From Clostridium estertheticum (lineage in GTDB: Bacteria > Bacillota > Clostridia > Clostridiales > Clostridiaceae), in contig NZ_JAAMNH020000001.1 in NCBI RefSeq assembly GCF_011065935.2, forward strand, positions 1,013,001 through 1,077,000: DNA of 64,000 nucleotides, read 5' to 3'. This document shows, in pieces, positions 25,790-34,994 of this stretch; within the stretch, counting starts at the first letter, position 1, and every line of letters starts with the position of its first letter. The position numbers and the translations under genes were made by a program. A model generated the notes under the pieces. The model searched no databases. It was not told the DNA's origin and saw nothing but the letters and a program-made list of their open reading frames with translations.

Positions 25790-28027
25790 ATGGGATATGA
25801 ATATATTGAAATTATAGGGGCAAGGGAAAATAACCTGAAAAATATCAATTTAAATGTACCAAAAGGGCAGATAACAATTTTTACCGGGGTATCGGGTTCT
25901 GGTAAATCATCCATCGTTTTTGATACGATTGCGCAGGAAGCTGGAAGGCAGTTAAATGAAACCTTCAGTAAATTCGTTCAAGTGTATATGCCAAAATATA
26001 GACATCCTGATGTTGATGCTATTAAAAACTTATCATTGGCGATTATTGTGCAGCAAAAGAGAATTGGCGGAAATTCCCGTTCAACATTGGGTACAATTAC
26101 GGATATTGATCCATTAATACGATTATTATTTTCACGCATCGGGCAGCCTCATATAGGTTCTGCCAGTTATTTTTCTTTTAATGATCCAAATGGAATGTGT
26201 AAGACGTGCGAAGGCATTGGAAAGATAGTTACATTGGATCTTGACAAGGCTTTGGATAAAGAAAAATCATTAAACGAGGGTGCAATTTTACTTCCAGGTT
26301 TTAAAGTAGGAAATTGGATTTGGAAATCGTATGCAGCAACAGGCTTTTTTGATTGTGATAAAAAAATTAAGGATTATACAAAAGAGGAATACGACAAGCT
26401 CGTATTTTGCAAAGAAGAAAAAATAAAATCCCCATTAATGGAGGACATTAATACTACCTATTTAGGACTAGTTGAGCGATTTATCAGGTCAAACATTAAA
26501 ACTGAATTTGAGAAATCAGAGGCATCCAAAAAGAAAATTGCACCTTTTACAACGGAAGGACAATGCGATGATTGTTGTGGAAAAAGATATAATGAAACGG
26601 TATTATCATCAAAGATAATGGGTTATACAATCGCAGATTTTACTGCAATGCAAGTAGATTCACTTTTAGAACTGGTACAAAAGATTGAGGACAAAAAAGT
26701 AAAACCTATAATTGACAACTTGTCAGAGCGATTGAATGATTTGATTCAGATTGGGCTGGATTATGTAAGTTTGAACAGAGAAACATCCACTTTATCGGGT
26801 GGTGAGTCACAACGTGTTAAAATGGTTAAGCACCTTACCGGCAGCCTGATCAATGTTATGTATATATTTGATGAACCAAGCATAGGCTTACATGCTAGAG
26901 ATGTCCATAGGTTGAATGAATTATTAGTCAAGTTAAGGGATAAAGACAATACAGTGATTGTAGTTGAGCATGACCCAGACGTTATAAAGATAGCAGATCA
27001 TATTGTAGATGTTGGTCCCAAGGCAGGTATTAACGGTGGAAGGGTTATGTTTGAAGGCTCATACAATGAACTTTTGAGTTCAAATACATTAACGGGTCAA
27101 TACATCGGAAGAAGCTTGCAGATTAAGAGTAAGCCAAGAATTAGTACTGATTTTTATGAAACAAAAAAGAGTAACCTACACAATTTGAAAAACGTTAGTC
27201 TAAGGATACCTAAAGGGATATTCTCGGTTGTATCAGGTGTTGCAGGCTCTGGCAAATCAACACTGGTTAACGGTGTCTTTGCGAATGAATATAAAGATGC
27301 GATTATTGTTGATCAGTCAGCAGTAAGCGCTAACCTACGTTCTAATCCAGCCACTTTCACAGGAATTATGGATGTGATTCGTAAATTATTTGCTGATGAA
27401 AACAAAGTTAGTGCGGGATTGTTTAGTTATAATTCGGAAGGTGCTTGTGAGACATGTAAAGGACGCGGTTATATCGAAACAGATCTTTCATTTATGAATT
27501 CAGTGGAAACTATTTGTGAAGAATGTGGTGGCAAAAGGTTTAAGAGAGAGGTTTTAGACTACAAGTGTAATAAAAAGTCCATAGTTGAGGTTCTTGACAT
27601 GACAATAGCAGAAGCCGTAGAATTCTTTACGCAAAAAGAAATCATCAATAAGTTGAAGCATATCGCAGATGTTGGTCTTCACTATATGACATTGGGTCAG
27701 CCATTGGATACGCTGTCAGGTGGCGAATCTCAACGCTTAAAGCTTGCTAGAGAGTTGAGTAAAAAGGGTAATATTTATATAATGGATGAGCCTACAACGG
27801 GTCTCCATATGTCTGATATTACGAGTATTTTGAAAATCATTGACCGCCTAGTGGATAAGGGTAACACGGTTATTGTTGTTGAGCACAACCTTGATGTCAT
27901 CCGGAACGCCGATTGGGTCGTTGATATGGGTGTTGAGGGAGGCAGCCGTGGTGGACAAATTATTTTTGAAGGGACACCAGCTGACTTGAAGAACTGTAAA
28001 GAATCCATTACTGCAAGGTACTTGTAA
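25790..28027 (+). CDS. Short UvrA-like ABC ATPase (UvrA paralogue), copy 2
   Basis: A 745-residue near-twin of the protein at 6735. Visible differences (for example SAS for PSS after IG, F for Y in LVFCKEE, P for L in IKSPLMED) are all in the first 45 percent of the protein; from the first signature motif onward the two are identical. Both ABC sites and zinc modules are intact. The start follows AGGAGG. It probably has the same DNA-lesion or drug-resistance role as copy 1. Confidence 0.88.
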   Translation: MGYEYIEIIGARENNLKNINLNVPKGQITIFTGVSGSGKSSIVFDTIAQEAGRQLNETFSKFVQVYMPKYRHPDVDAIKNLSLAIIVQQKRIGGNSRSTLGTITDIDPLIRLLFSRIGQPHIGSASYFSFNDPNGMCKTCEGIGKIVTLDLDKALDKEKSLNEGAILLPGFKVGNWIWKSYAATGFFDCDKKIKDYTKEEYDKLVFCKEEKIKSPLMEDINTTYLGLVERFIRSNIKTEFEKSEASKKKIAPFTTEGQCDDCCGKRYNETVLSSKIMGYTIADFTAMQVDSLLELVQKIEDKKVKPIIDNLSERLNDLIQIGLDYVSLNRETSTLSGGESQRVKMVKHLTGSLINVMYIFDEPSIGLHARDVHRLNELLVKLRDKDNTVIVVEHDPDVIKIADHIVDVGPKAGINGGRVMFEGSYNELLSSNTLTGQYIGRSLQIKSKPRISTDFYETKKSNLHNLKNVSLRIPKGIFSVVSGVAGSGKSTLVNGVFANEYKDAIIVDQSAVSANLRSNPATFTGIMDVIRKLFADENKVSAGLFSYNSEGACETCKGRGYIETDLSFMNSVETICEECGGKRFKREVLDYKCNKKSIVEVLDMTIAEAVEFFTQKEIINKLKHIADVGLHYMTLGQPLDTLSGGESQRLKLARELSKKGNIYIMDEPTTGLHMSDITSILKIIDRLVDKGNTVIVVEHNLDVIRNADWVVDMGVEGGSRGGQIIFEGTPADLKNCKESITARYL

Positions 28028-28050
28028 ATGGAGATAATATGTGGAGGATT

Positions 28051-28190
28051 AAAACAAATTTTGTTTACAAATTGTTCATGATCCTCGGGGGTGTTTCATA
28101 GCCATCAAGCTAAGGTAAATAAGCTAACTTATTTACCTTAGCTTGATGGCTATGGGGGGGGGCTTTATGAGCGAAGTGAATTTACAAGGG
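28051..28190. repeat. Type-B repeat with a 27-bp perfect inverted repeat
   Basis: ACAAATTTTGTTTACAAATT and GTTCATGATCCTCGGGGG lead into a perfect stem: arms 28097..28123 and 28128..28154, with loop CTAA. The left arm begins CATAGCCATCAAGC. A run of nine G and CTTTATGAGCGAAGTGAA follow. Part of the arm and tail recurs near 20103. Confidence 0.75.
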
Positions 28191-28206
28191 TTTAAAAGCA
28201 AATTGC

Positions 28207-30006
28207 TCATTTCCTCAATGCTGTAGCGGGTTCAGTGTTAATTAGTTTGTAGCTAACTACAATACTCACGAAAAGAACAATTGCAAAGGTCGCTATCATG
28301 GAGCCTATTGCTTGTACAAGAGTAATAACCACTGGAAAATCTACAACCCCTCGTGCCAAATAAGCTAAAGTTATCAATACTACATTTACAGCTGTTGCCA
28401 TGCAAGAAAGTAGTAGATTTTCACCCAATATAATCTTTTGAATAATCTCCTTGCTAAAGCCTAAGGCTGACAAAAGGCCAACCTCTCTATATCTTGAATT
28501 CTGAAGCTTAACAAGTAAGATTGTACTTATAAACAACCCTATAGCAAAAATAAGAATTGACAATATTAAAAACAAGGTGTTTAGGCTGTTAAAGGTATCT
28601 TGTAATGCTGAAACGTCCTTTGAAGCATTTTTTGAAGCAATGCCTTTTAGCTCTAACATATTACTAACCGCAACTATATGGTCAAACTCTTTAACATCAT
28701 AGCTAATGGAATAATTTTTTTGGTCACCGCTATACTTATATAGCTTTTGTTCAATGTCGGAGCTTATAAAGAAATCGTCATACCCTGCATTATAAATACC
28801 ACTAATGGTAAGTGTTTCACTGAAATTGTTAAACTTAAATAAAATTGTTTTGCCAATTATGGTGTTTATATTACTTGCAAACTTTTTCGCAAGGCTTGGA
28901 GTTATAGCAATTTCCGTAAGTCCCCTGCGTGGCATAATGCCGTAAGACATACTTTCATTTGCTTTTGGCGTAGGAATTTTTTCAGTTACAGCTTCACTTT
29001 TGCCATCAAGGATAAGCGTAATATTTTTAAGAGGATATTGATAATAAATATTTTCTATCCGCTCATCCTTAGCCAGCAAATCCAATATGGTTCCATCATC
29101 ACTGACTTTTATGTATCCGTTATTAAATGCAGTATTTTTTTCTTTGAAGTCTAAAATAGACTTTTTCATTATATTACCAGAGGAAAGTGACAGTATAAAC
29201 GCACAAATACCAATGGAAATAGCAAGGGAAACTGCTATATATCTTTTTAGGTGCACCTTAAAATTCTTCATTGCCCTGTTCATAGCAGATACTTTAACTG
29301 CTGCTTTTGCATTTAGACTGTTTTTTTCTTCCATTACTTTATCACTAAAAGAGGTTTGTAATACTTTGATTTTTCCACTTTCTATTGTGATTATTTCGTC
29401 AGCAAAGTCGCATATTTTTTTATCGTGAGTTATGAGGACAACCAATCTTTCATCAGCAATTTTATTGATTAGCTTCATAATTTCGCTGGAAGTATCTCGA
29501 TCCAACGCCCCTGTGGGTTCGTCCGCAAAAATAATTTTCGGATTGGTAATAAGTGCTCTTGCTATTGCAACACGCTGTTTTTGTCCCCCGGATAGGTTTT
29601 CGACTTTTTCATTTGCTTTTTCTAAAATACCCACCTTATCTAAAATCACTTTGGCTTTACTTATGTTTATTTCTAACCCGTCAGAATTTAGCTCACAAGC
29701 TAAAAGAATATTATCAAGGACAGTATAACCACTTAATAAGTGATAATTTTGAAAAACAAATCCTATATTATCCCTACGATAATCACATAATTTACTGATG
29801 TTCATATCACTAATAGAACTGCCACAAACATTTATTTCACCACTGTAATCAGTATCAAAGCCTGCAAGTAAGTTTAGCAATGTGCTTTTACCACAGCCGG
29901 ATGCACCTAAAATGCAAGCAAGACCTTTTTGCGGAAAATTATAACTTATATCATCAAGTATTACAGTGTCTCCGTATTTTTTAGTTAAATTTTTAAGTTT
30001 TATCAT
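28207..30006 (-). CDS. ABC transporter, ATPase fused to FtsX-type permease (second gene)
   Basis: A 599-residue MacB-like fusion. The N-terminal ATPase (about 1-220) has Walker A GASGCGKST, signature LSGGQKQR, Walker B IIFADEPTGALD and THD. The C-terminal half has one transmembrane helix near 255, a large extracytoplasmic domain, and three more helices near the end (FLILSILIFAIGLFISTILL onward). It starts two bases after the partner gene behind AGGAGA. Together they probably form a heterodimeric exporter for an antimicrobial peptide or envelope stress agent. Confidence 0.9.
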   Translation of the reverse strand: MIKLKNLTKKYGDTVILDDISYNFPQKGLACILGASGCGKSTLLNLLAGFDTDYSGEINVCGSSISDMNISKLCDYRRDNIGFVFQNYHLLSGYTVLDNILLACELNSDGLEINISKAKVILDKVGILEKANEKVENLSGGQKQRVAIARALITNPKIIFADEPTGALDRDTSSEIMKLINKIADERLVVLITHDKKICDFADEIITIESGKIKVLQTSFSDKVMEEKNSLNAKAAVKVSAMNRAMKNFKVHLKRYIAVSLAISIGICAFILSLSSGNIMKKSILDFKEKNTAFNNGYIKVSDDGTILDLLAKDERIENIYYQYPLKNITLILDGKSEAVTEKIPTPKANESMSYGIMPRRGLTEIAITPSLAKKFASNINTIIGKTILFKFNNFSETLTISGIYNAGYDDFFISSDIEQKLYKYSGDQKNYSISYDVKEFDHIVAVSNMLELKGIASKNASKDVSALQDTFNSLNTLFLILSILIFAIGLFISTILLVKLQNSRYREVGLLSALGFSKEIIQKIILGENLLLSCMATAVNVVLITLAYLARGVVDFPVVITLVQAIGSMIATFAIVLFVSIVVSYKLINTEPATALRK

Positions 30007-30007
30007 C

Positions 30008-31954
30008 TTATCTGTCTCCTGTCTTTAGGGCGGTTACTGCATTTGTTTTTACTGCCACTATTAGCTCTGCAAGATATGACACTACCCCCATAGCAACTAC
30101 AAGTAAAATCCCTGTAATGAGTAGTTTTCCGTTCAAAATATCAGCATGAAAGAATGCCGTTGTCCCCTTATTGATAAGAGGCGAAGCCACAAGGAATAGC
30201 ACTGCTGCAGTGATTGCTGCAATATTAAATTCTGCAAAAGAAAACAAGTTGATATTCTTATTGTTAAACCCACTAACCTTATAAATTGCATATTCTCTTT
30301 TTCTCATAATGGCAGTAATTAATGCTACTGCAATTGCAAGGATAACTGAAAGCACCGAAATCAGAGTCGTAGCAGAGCCTGATTGAGCTGTGGTTTGTGT
30401 GTTCAATCTAACCATATCCTCAACAAGCTCAAATCTACCAAGGGGAACTATACCCTTTGCATTTAATTCGTCTTTTATGGCAATCATGTCCGCTGGTGTT
30501 TTTGCTCTTATGGAAAAGTTTATTTTATCTCCTGACATATTCCCCTGTGCTCTCATTTTATCTAGTGCAGATTTGCTAAAGAAGAAAGAGTCATCAACGG
30601 AGTATTCAGATTTTTTACCCTCATATTCGCTAATAACTGTGGTATCAACCACACCAACAATTGTTACATCTGTGGTAACTGGCATAATAATAGGCTGACC
30701 ACTATCCCAGTTGTAAACCTCACCTTTAAAGCTAATTGTTTTGCCAATTGCTTGTTTATCTGTAATATTCATTTTCTCGATAAAGCTTTTTGGCACAACA
30801 ACCTCATTGCCGCTACCCATGGGCATTTTGCCTGCTGTCAGCTTATTTACAACTGGTACACTATTAGAGGTTTGGATCTTATATTCTTTACCTTCTGCTG
30901 TTATTTTAATATTAGAAAACGCCTGCAAAAATACGGCATGTGAGACTCTATCGTCATTCAGAAATTTATTATACATACCACCAATATTTTGTTTCACATC
31001 AGCCTTTGGTTCATCTTTATTTCCACCGGTACCGGTACCACCGGCACTGGTAAAGCTGCCAACAATATTTATATCTAAAATTCCATCGCCATAAGTAGAG
31101 AAAAGGGTATCAAACATTTTTGTGCTGCTATCTCCAATTGTTCCACTAACACTTACAAGCAAGAGGGTTGCAGCGATTAAAAGGGAAGATGCTGTTATTA
31201 TAAATTTGCCAATCTTTCTTTTAGTGTTAGTTATTGCTATAGAATAGGCATTTTTAAGGCTCAACCTGCACTTTAATGAAGCTTGCTCTTTTGTTGTCTT
31301 GATAGGCTCGCTTTGATGCTTTGTTATTAACTCACCCTTGTCAAGCTCAAAAACATTGGAGTTTGTGCCTATCAGTGAAGTGTCATGGGTTACAATAATA
31401 ACAGTTTTTACTTTTGCAATTTCTCGTAGAATGTCCATTGTGACTTTTGAAGATTTCTCATCTAGTGCACTGGTAGGCTCATCTGCAATGATAACATCAG
31501 GATTTTTCACAAGCTCCCTTGCAATAGCAACACGCTGTTTTTGCCCTCCCGAAAGGTTTTTTACCTTTTGATTGATAAGCTCGCTGATTTTTAAATCCTT
31601 CATAATTTTAACTATTTCCCTTTGATTTTGCGTATCTTTAAGATACTGGGGCAGCTTGATATTTTCTAAAACAGTTAAATCCTCAATAAGATTGAAGTCC
31701 TGCCAAACAAAACCGAAAACACTGTTGTAAAAATAGCTTTTCTCACTGTTTGTAAGAGTCTTGATGTCTTTATTGTTATAAGACACCTGACCATCAAACT
31801 CCTGCTCCATACCACTTATAATTTTAAGCAAAGTGGTTTTGCCACTTCCCGATGCGCCAATAATAAAGTTTAGTCCCTTTCCAATTTCAAGGGTTACACT
31901 GTTTAGTGCATAATCATCATTATATTTTTTTGATATATTTTTTATTTCAAACAT
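30008..31954 (-). CDS. ABC transporter, ATPase fused to FtsX-type permease (first gene)
   Basis: A 648-residue fusion of the same plan: Walker A GASGSGKTT, signature LSGGQKQR, Walker B VIIADEPTSALD and THD. A transmembrane helix follows near 250, then an outside domain with a Gly/Thr-rich linker (TSAGGTGTGGNK) and three C-terminal helices. GGGGAG precedes the ATG. The operon is divergent from the two-component system at 32340 and shares an operator-like motif with it. Confidence 0.9.
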   Translation of the reverse strand: MFEIKNISKKYNDDYALNSVTLEIGKGLNFIIGASGSGKTTLLKIISGMEQEFDGQVSYNNKDIKTLTNSEKSYFYNSVFGFVWQDFNLIEDLTVLENIKLPQYLKDTQNQREIVKIMKDLKISELINQKVKNLSGGQKQRVAIARELVKNPDVIIADEPTSALDEKSSKVTMDILREIAKVKTVIIVTHDTSLIGTNSNVFELDKGELITKHQSEPIKTTKEQASLKCRLSLKNAYSIAITNTKRKIGKFIITASSLLIAATLLLVSVSGTIGDSSTKMFDTLFSTYGDGILDINIVGSFTSAGGTGTGGNKDEPKADVKQNIGGMYNKFLNDDRVSHAVFLQAFSNIKITAEGKEYKIQTSNSVPVVNKLTAGKMPMGSGNEVVVPKSFIEKMNITDKQAIGKTISFKGEVYNWDSGQPIIMPVTTDVTIVGVVDTTVISEYEGKKSEYSVDDSFFFSKSALDKMRAQGNMSGDKINFSIRAKTPADMIAIKDELNAKGIVPLGRFELVEDMVRLNTQTTAQSGSATTLISVLSVILAIAVALITAIMRKREYAIYKVSGFNNKNINLFSFAEFNIAAITAAVLFLVASPLINKGTTAFFHADILNGKLLITGILLVVAMGVVSYLAELIVAVKTNAVTALKTGDR

Positions 31955-32042
31955 TCTAATCTCCCCTTAATTACCAATAGATTTTTTTTATGGTTATAAA
32001 TCTTTACCTCACTTTTGTCTTGTTGTGACCATTGTATCCTAT

Positions 32043-32068
32043 ATGACATAAAATTCGTGTTAAGAAAA
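32043..32068 (-). promoter_or_regulatory. Shared operator motif, ABC operon side
   Basis: On the minus strand: TTTTCTTAACACGAATTTTA then TGTCAT. It aligns with the sites at 32284 and 34191. It lies about 90 bases before the ABC start codon. Confidence 0.6.
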
Positions 32069-32283
32069 GAAAAGTTATATATTGCTAGAAATGCTATCTC
32101 TCTTCACTAACCACTTCTAAACGAATTTTAGTGAAATATCCTAAAAATCATAAACTCGCTATCGCTCAAACATATGATTTTCTTAACGGCTATTTCACTA
32201 AAATACGTTAAGAATTGGTAAGTTTGTTCAAATAGCATTTTACGCAATATATGACTTTTCCGCGTGCTGAAGGATAAAAATAA

Positions 32284-32310
32284 TTTTCTTAACACAGATA
32301 TTATGTTATT
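32284..32310 (+). promoter_or_regulatory. Shared operator motif, two-component side
   Basis: TTTTCTTAACACAGATATTA then TGTTATT, about 30 bases before the regulator start codon. Same motif as upstream of the ABC operon and the redox operon. Confidence 0.65.
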
Positions 32311-32339
32311 ATGTTATTATTTTAATTGAGGTGATTTTA

Positions 32340-33020
32340 ATGCGAATTTTAATAGTAGAAGATGAAATAGATTTATGTGACTCTATTGCAGAGGGTCTTA
32401 GAATAGATGGGTATGCAGTTGATACCTGTCATGATGGTGAAGCCGCTTTTGAACTTGTAACAGTTGAAAGCTATGACTTGCTTATACTTGACTTAAACTT
32501 GCCAAAAATGGACGGATTAGATGTATTAACTGAAGTTAGAAAACAAAACAAGGATATTAAGGTGTTGATTTTATCAGCAAGAGTGAGTGTGTCTGACAAG
32601 GTTTTAGGACTTGATTTAGGAGCCAATGACTATCTTGCAAAACCATTTCACTTTGAGGAATTAGAGGCAAGGATAAGGAATCTACTCCGCAGAAAATTTA
32701 TTCAGGAGGATTCAATTTTAACCTTCTGCAAGCTATCCCTTGATACTGTAAAACGCAAAGCTTATACTAAGGAAAATGAACTTCTTCTCACGCGAAAAGA
32801 GTTTGCGATACTTGAGTATTTTATTTTAAACAAGGAAAGAGTCATCAGCCAGGAGGAACTTATGGCACACGTATGGGACTCAAATGCAGATAGCTTTAGT
32901 AACTCTGTCCGTGTTCACATAGCTTCCCTTAGAAAAAAGCTAAAAGCAGAATTTACCTATGATATCATACAAACAAAGATAGGCGCGGGTTATCTTATCC
33001 GTAAAAGAGGTGACATGTAA
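32340..33020 (+). CDS. OmpR-family response regulator of the ABC/redox module
   Basis: A 226-residue regulator starting MRILIVEDEIDL. The phospho-acceptor lies in LILDLNLPKMDG near residue 50 and the conserved Lys in LAKPFHFEEL. The C-terminal winged helix ends TKIGAGYLIRKRG. I choose ATG 32340 because GAGGTGA is five bases upstream. Its TAA shares a base with the kinase ATG. It probably binds the TTAACACnGAT-type motif found before three nearby operons. Confidence 0.93.
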   Translation: MRILIVEDEIDLCDSIAEGLRIDGYAVDTCHDGEAAFELVTVESYDLLILDLNLPKMDGLDVLTEVRKQNKDIKVLILSARVSVSDKVLGLDLGANDYLAKPFHFEELEARIRNLLRRKFIQEDSILTFCKLSLDTVKRKAYTKENELLLTRKEFAILEYFILNKERVISQEELMAHVWDSNADSFSNSVRVHIASLRKKLKAEFTYDIIQTKIGAGYLIRKRGDM

Positions 33021-34153
33021 TGCTGAAAAAAATGCCACTTAGATTAAGGCTTACCTTTTTAACAATATTACTTTTAACCATTTGCTGTGTAGGGCTTACT
33101 TTAATACTAAATCTATCGGCATTCAGAATGGTTGATATGATAGAAGCGACTTCTATGACACCAGCAAAATCCACTGTTGAAGAAAAAATTCCATCCCCAT
33201 TAAATGACACTGCACTTTCTATTCCAACACCACCATCAACTATTTCTCAAAGTGCAAGAAAAGGGTTTCGCTTGGAAAGTATTTTTTATATGATGCTCAT
33301 TATTTCATTCGGTGGTGCATTGACCTATTATATTTCCGGAAAAGCACTTAAACCTGTTAATGAATTAAGCTGTCAGATGAAAAAAAGAAATGTTCTTAAT
33401 CTATCAGAGGATATTGAAATTCCAAAGGCAAAGGATGAGATTTCTGATTTAACACTGTCTTTTAATGAAATGATGCATAAGCTGAATGAAGCTTTTTTAA
33501 TGCAACAGCGATTTTCTCAGAGTGCTGCACATGAACTACGTACTCCACTTGCAGTATTGCAGACAAAGGTAGAGGTATTTAAAAAGAAAAAAAGTCATAC
33601 ATCAGAGGAATACGAATCTCTTATTGAGGTTATTGGTAATCACACCAATCGTTTAATAGCACTTGTTAAAAATCTATTGGATATGACTAATATGGAAGAT
33701 TTAGAATTAAACGAAGAGATTTCACTAAAAAATTTGGTAGATGATGTGGCAAGTGCTTTATCTTTACTTTCAAAGGATAAAAACATCCTCATTAATCTCC
33801 CTAGTGATGACCGAACCGTTTTGGGTAATTATGATTTGCTATATCGTGCCTTTTATAATCTTATTGAAAATGCTATAAAGTATAATAATGCTAATGGACA
33901 GATTGACATATCTATAATCTTTGGGGGCGAAAAAAGTGTTGTAGAAATCTCCGATACAGGTATAGGTATACCACAAGATATGCAGCAAATCATATTCGAA
34001 CCCTTTTTCAGAGTTGATAAATCACGTTCCCGTCAAATGGGTGGAGCTGGACTTGGACTTTCCATCGTGAAAACCATAATTGACAAGCATAATGGTGAAA
34101 TTACGGTTACAGACAATAAAAATGGAGGTAGCTGTTTTAAAATAGTATTATAA
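33020..34153 (+). CDS. Sensor histidine kinase of the ABC/redox module
   Basis: A 377-residue kinase. Two transmembrane helices (near 12-32 and 90-110) enclose a short Pro/Ser/Thr-rich outside loop of about 55 residues. A HAMP-like linker (KALKPVNELS) follows. The phospho-acceptor is in SAAHELRTPLAVLQ. ATP-binding boxes are NLIENAIKYN, DTGIGIP and GAGLGLSIV. It is translationally coupled to the regulator. A terminator follows. Confidence 0.93.
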   Translation: MLKKMPLRLRLTFLTILLLTICCVGLTLILNLSAFRMVDMIEATSMTPAKSTVEEKIPSPLNDTALSIPTPPSTISQSARKGFRLESIFYMMLIISFGGALTYYISGKALKPVNELSCQMKKRNVLNLSEDIEIPKAKDEISDLTLSFNEMMHKLNEAFLMQQRFSQSAAHELRTPLAVLQTKVEVFKKKKSHTSEEYESLIEVIGNHTNRLIALVKNLLDMTNMEDLELNEEISLKNLVDDVASALSLLSKDKNILINLPSDDRTVLGNYDLLYRAFYNLIENAIKYNNANGQIDISIIFGGEKSVVEISDTGIGIPQDMQQIIFEPFFRVDKSRSRQMGGAGLGLSIVKTIIDKHNGEITVTDNKNGGSCFKIVL

Positions 34154-34161
34154 ATTTTGGG

Positions 34162-34198
34162 GAGTGCAGGCTTAAAGTTCTGCACTCTTTTTTTCTTA
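34162..34198 (+). terminator. Intrinsic terminator after the kinase gene
   Basis: GAGTGCAG and CTGCACTC pair over a ten-base loop and are followed by TTTTTTTC. The T-tract runs directly into the next operator motif. Confidence 0.88.
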
Positions 34199-34217
34199 AC
34201 ACGGATTTTATGTTGAT
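34191..34217 (+). promoter_or_regulatory. Shared operator motif before the redox operon
   Basis: TTTTCTTAACACGGATTTTA then TGTTGAT, followed by AATGGCATAAT, which may serve as a -10. It lies about 30 bases upstream of the lipoprotein start. Confidence 0.65.
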
Positions 34218-34243
34218 AATGGCATAATAGGAAAAAGGAGGTT

Positions 34244-34870
34244 ATGAATATGAAATTTAAAAAAAATGTAGCAGGTATATTATCTTTGGTACTTATATTT
34301 ACTCTTGTAGGCTGTAGTCCAAAGCCATCAGAGAAAAAAATCAAGGCAGCTTTAGAAAATGGAACTATAACGGTAGCAGACGCCAAATCAAAGGGATGGA
34401 TTAATGATGAATGGATTGAAAAAAACTATAAACCCATACCTTCACGCTCTAAAATTCATCTATTTGAACAATTTCAAACAACCTATCTTGATGGTACCCC
34501 TGCGCCTAAAAATGTTATATCTGGTAAAATGCATGTTGCCTTTTTCAACTCAAAATCCGATAAGGCTACTGAGCAGATTAAAATCCTTAACTCTGTTTAT
34601 GACAAATTTGTAAAATATGATATTCCTATTTTAGGTGTAGTCTTGGATGAGGATTTAGATGGGGCTAAGGAACGATTAAAAGGTGTAAAATTCCCTGTTA
34701 TTGTATACAATGAGGAAATGAAAAAATCCTTGAAGGAATATGCCGATATTTTAAAAACAGATTATACTTCTGTCTGGACAAAAGATGGTGGATTTTACAC
34801 TGCATGGAGTTATAAAGAAGATACCGATAGTCTAAACTCATATGCAGAGGGTTTAAGTAATGAGAAATAG
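34244..34870 (+). CDS. Redoxin-like lipoprotein
   Basis: A 208-residue lipoprotein (signal peptide with lipobox FTLVGC). The mature part looks like a thioredoxin-fold/peroxiredoxin-related domain (MHVAFFNSKSDKATEQIKIL, IPILGVVLDEDLDGAKERL, FPVIVYNEEM) but lacks a CxxC pair in the usual place. AAGGAGG precedes ATG. It is first in a four-gene redox operon and overlaps the next gene by 11 bases. Function is inferred from fold and neighbours. Confidence 0.7.
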   Translation: MNMKFKKNVAGILSLVLIFTLVGCSPKPSEKKIKAALENGTITVADAKSKGWINDEWIEKNYKPIPSRSKIHLFEQFQTTYLDGTPAPKNVISGKMHVAFFNSKSDKATEQIKILNSVYDKFVKYDIPILGVVLDEDLDGAKERLKGVKFPVIVYNEEMKKSLKEYADILKTDYTSVWTKDGGFYTAWSYKEDTDSLNSYAEGLSNEK

Positions 34871-34994
34871 ATATTCCATAATTATTTTGTTCATAGCACT
34901 GGGGTTTATGGGTGTAGGTACTTTTCGTGGAGAAGTACAAGTGGTGTTGATGAAAGGTATTAACCTATGTTTGGAGTGTGTTGGAATTGGCTAA
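34860..34994 (+). CDS. CXXC mini-protein, CD1871A-like
   Basis: A 44-residue protein: MRNRYSIIILFIALGFMGVG is one membrane helix, and NLCLECVGIG at the end carries CxxC. Such mini-proteins accompany 4Fe-4S and TlpA-like genes in clostridial mobile regions. It overlaps both neighbours, so it is translated as part of the operon. It may pass electrons or hold a metal at the membrane; this is inference. Confidence 0.75.
   Translation: MRNRYSIIILFIALGFMGVGTFRGEVQVVLMKGINLCLECVGIG

Larger units (their letters stand above)
25643..28045 (+). repeat. Copy 2 of the duplicated UvrA-like unit
   Basis: Matches 6588..8995. The right edge runs straight into a type-B repeat instead of the GH1 fragment found at copy 1. 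Confidence 0.9.
31955..32339. promoter_or_regulatory. Divergent control region of the ABC and two-component operons
   Basis: It contains the shared motif in both orientations (32043..32068 and 32284..32310). Between them, 32110..32208 hold a large bulged inverted repeat: TTTTAGTGAAATA pairs with TATTTCACTAAAA and, nested inside, AAAATCATA with TATGATTTT. The central loop reads CTCGCTATCGCTC. Confidence 0.6.

Noticed and set aside
29087..31571. Several plus-strand open frames across the ABC operon
   Set aside because: They lie antisense to two well-supported ABC genes and show low-complexity hydrophobic translations.
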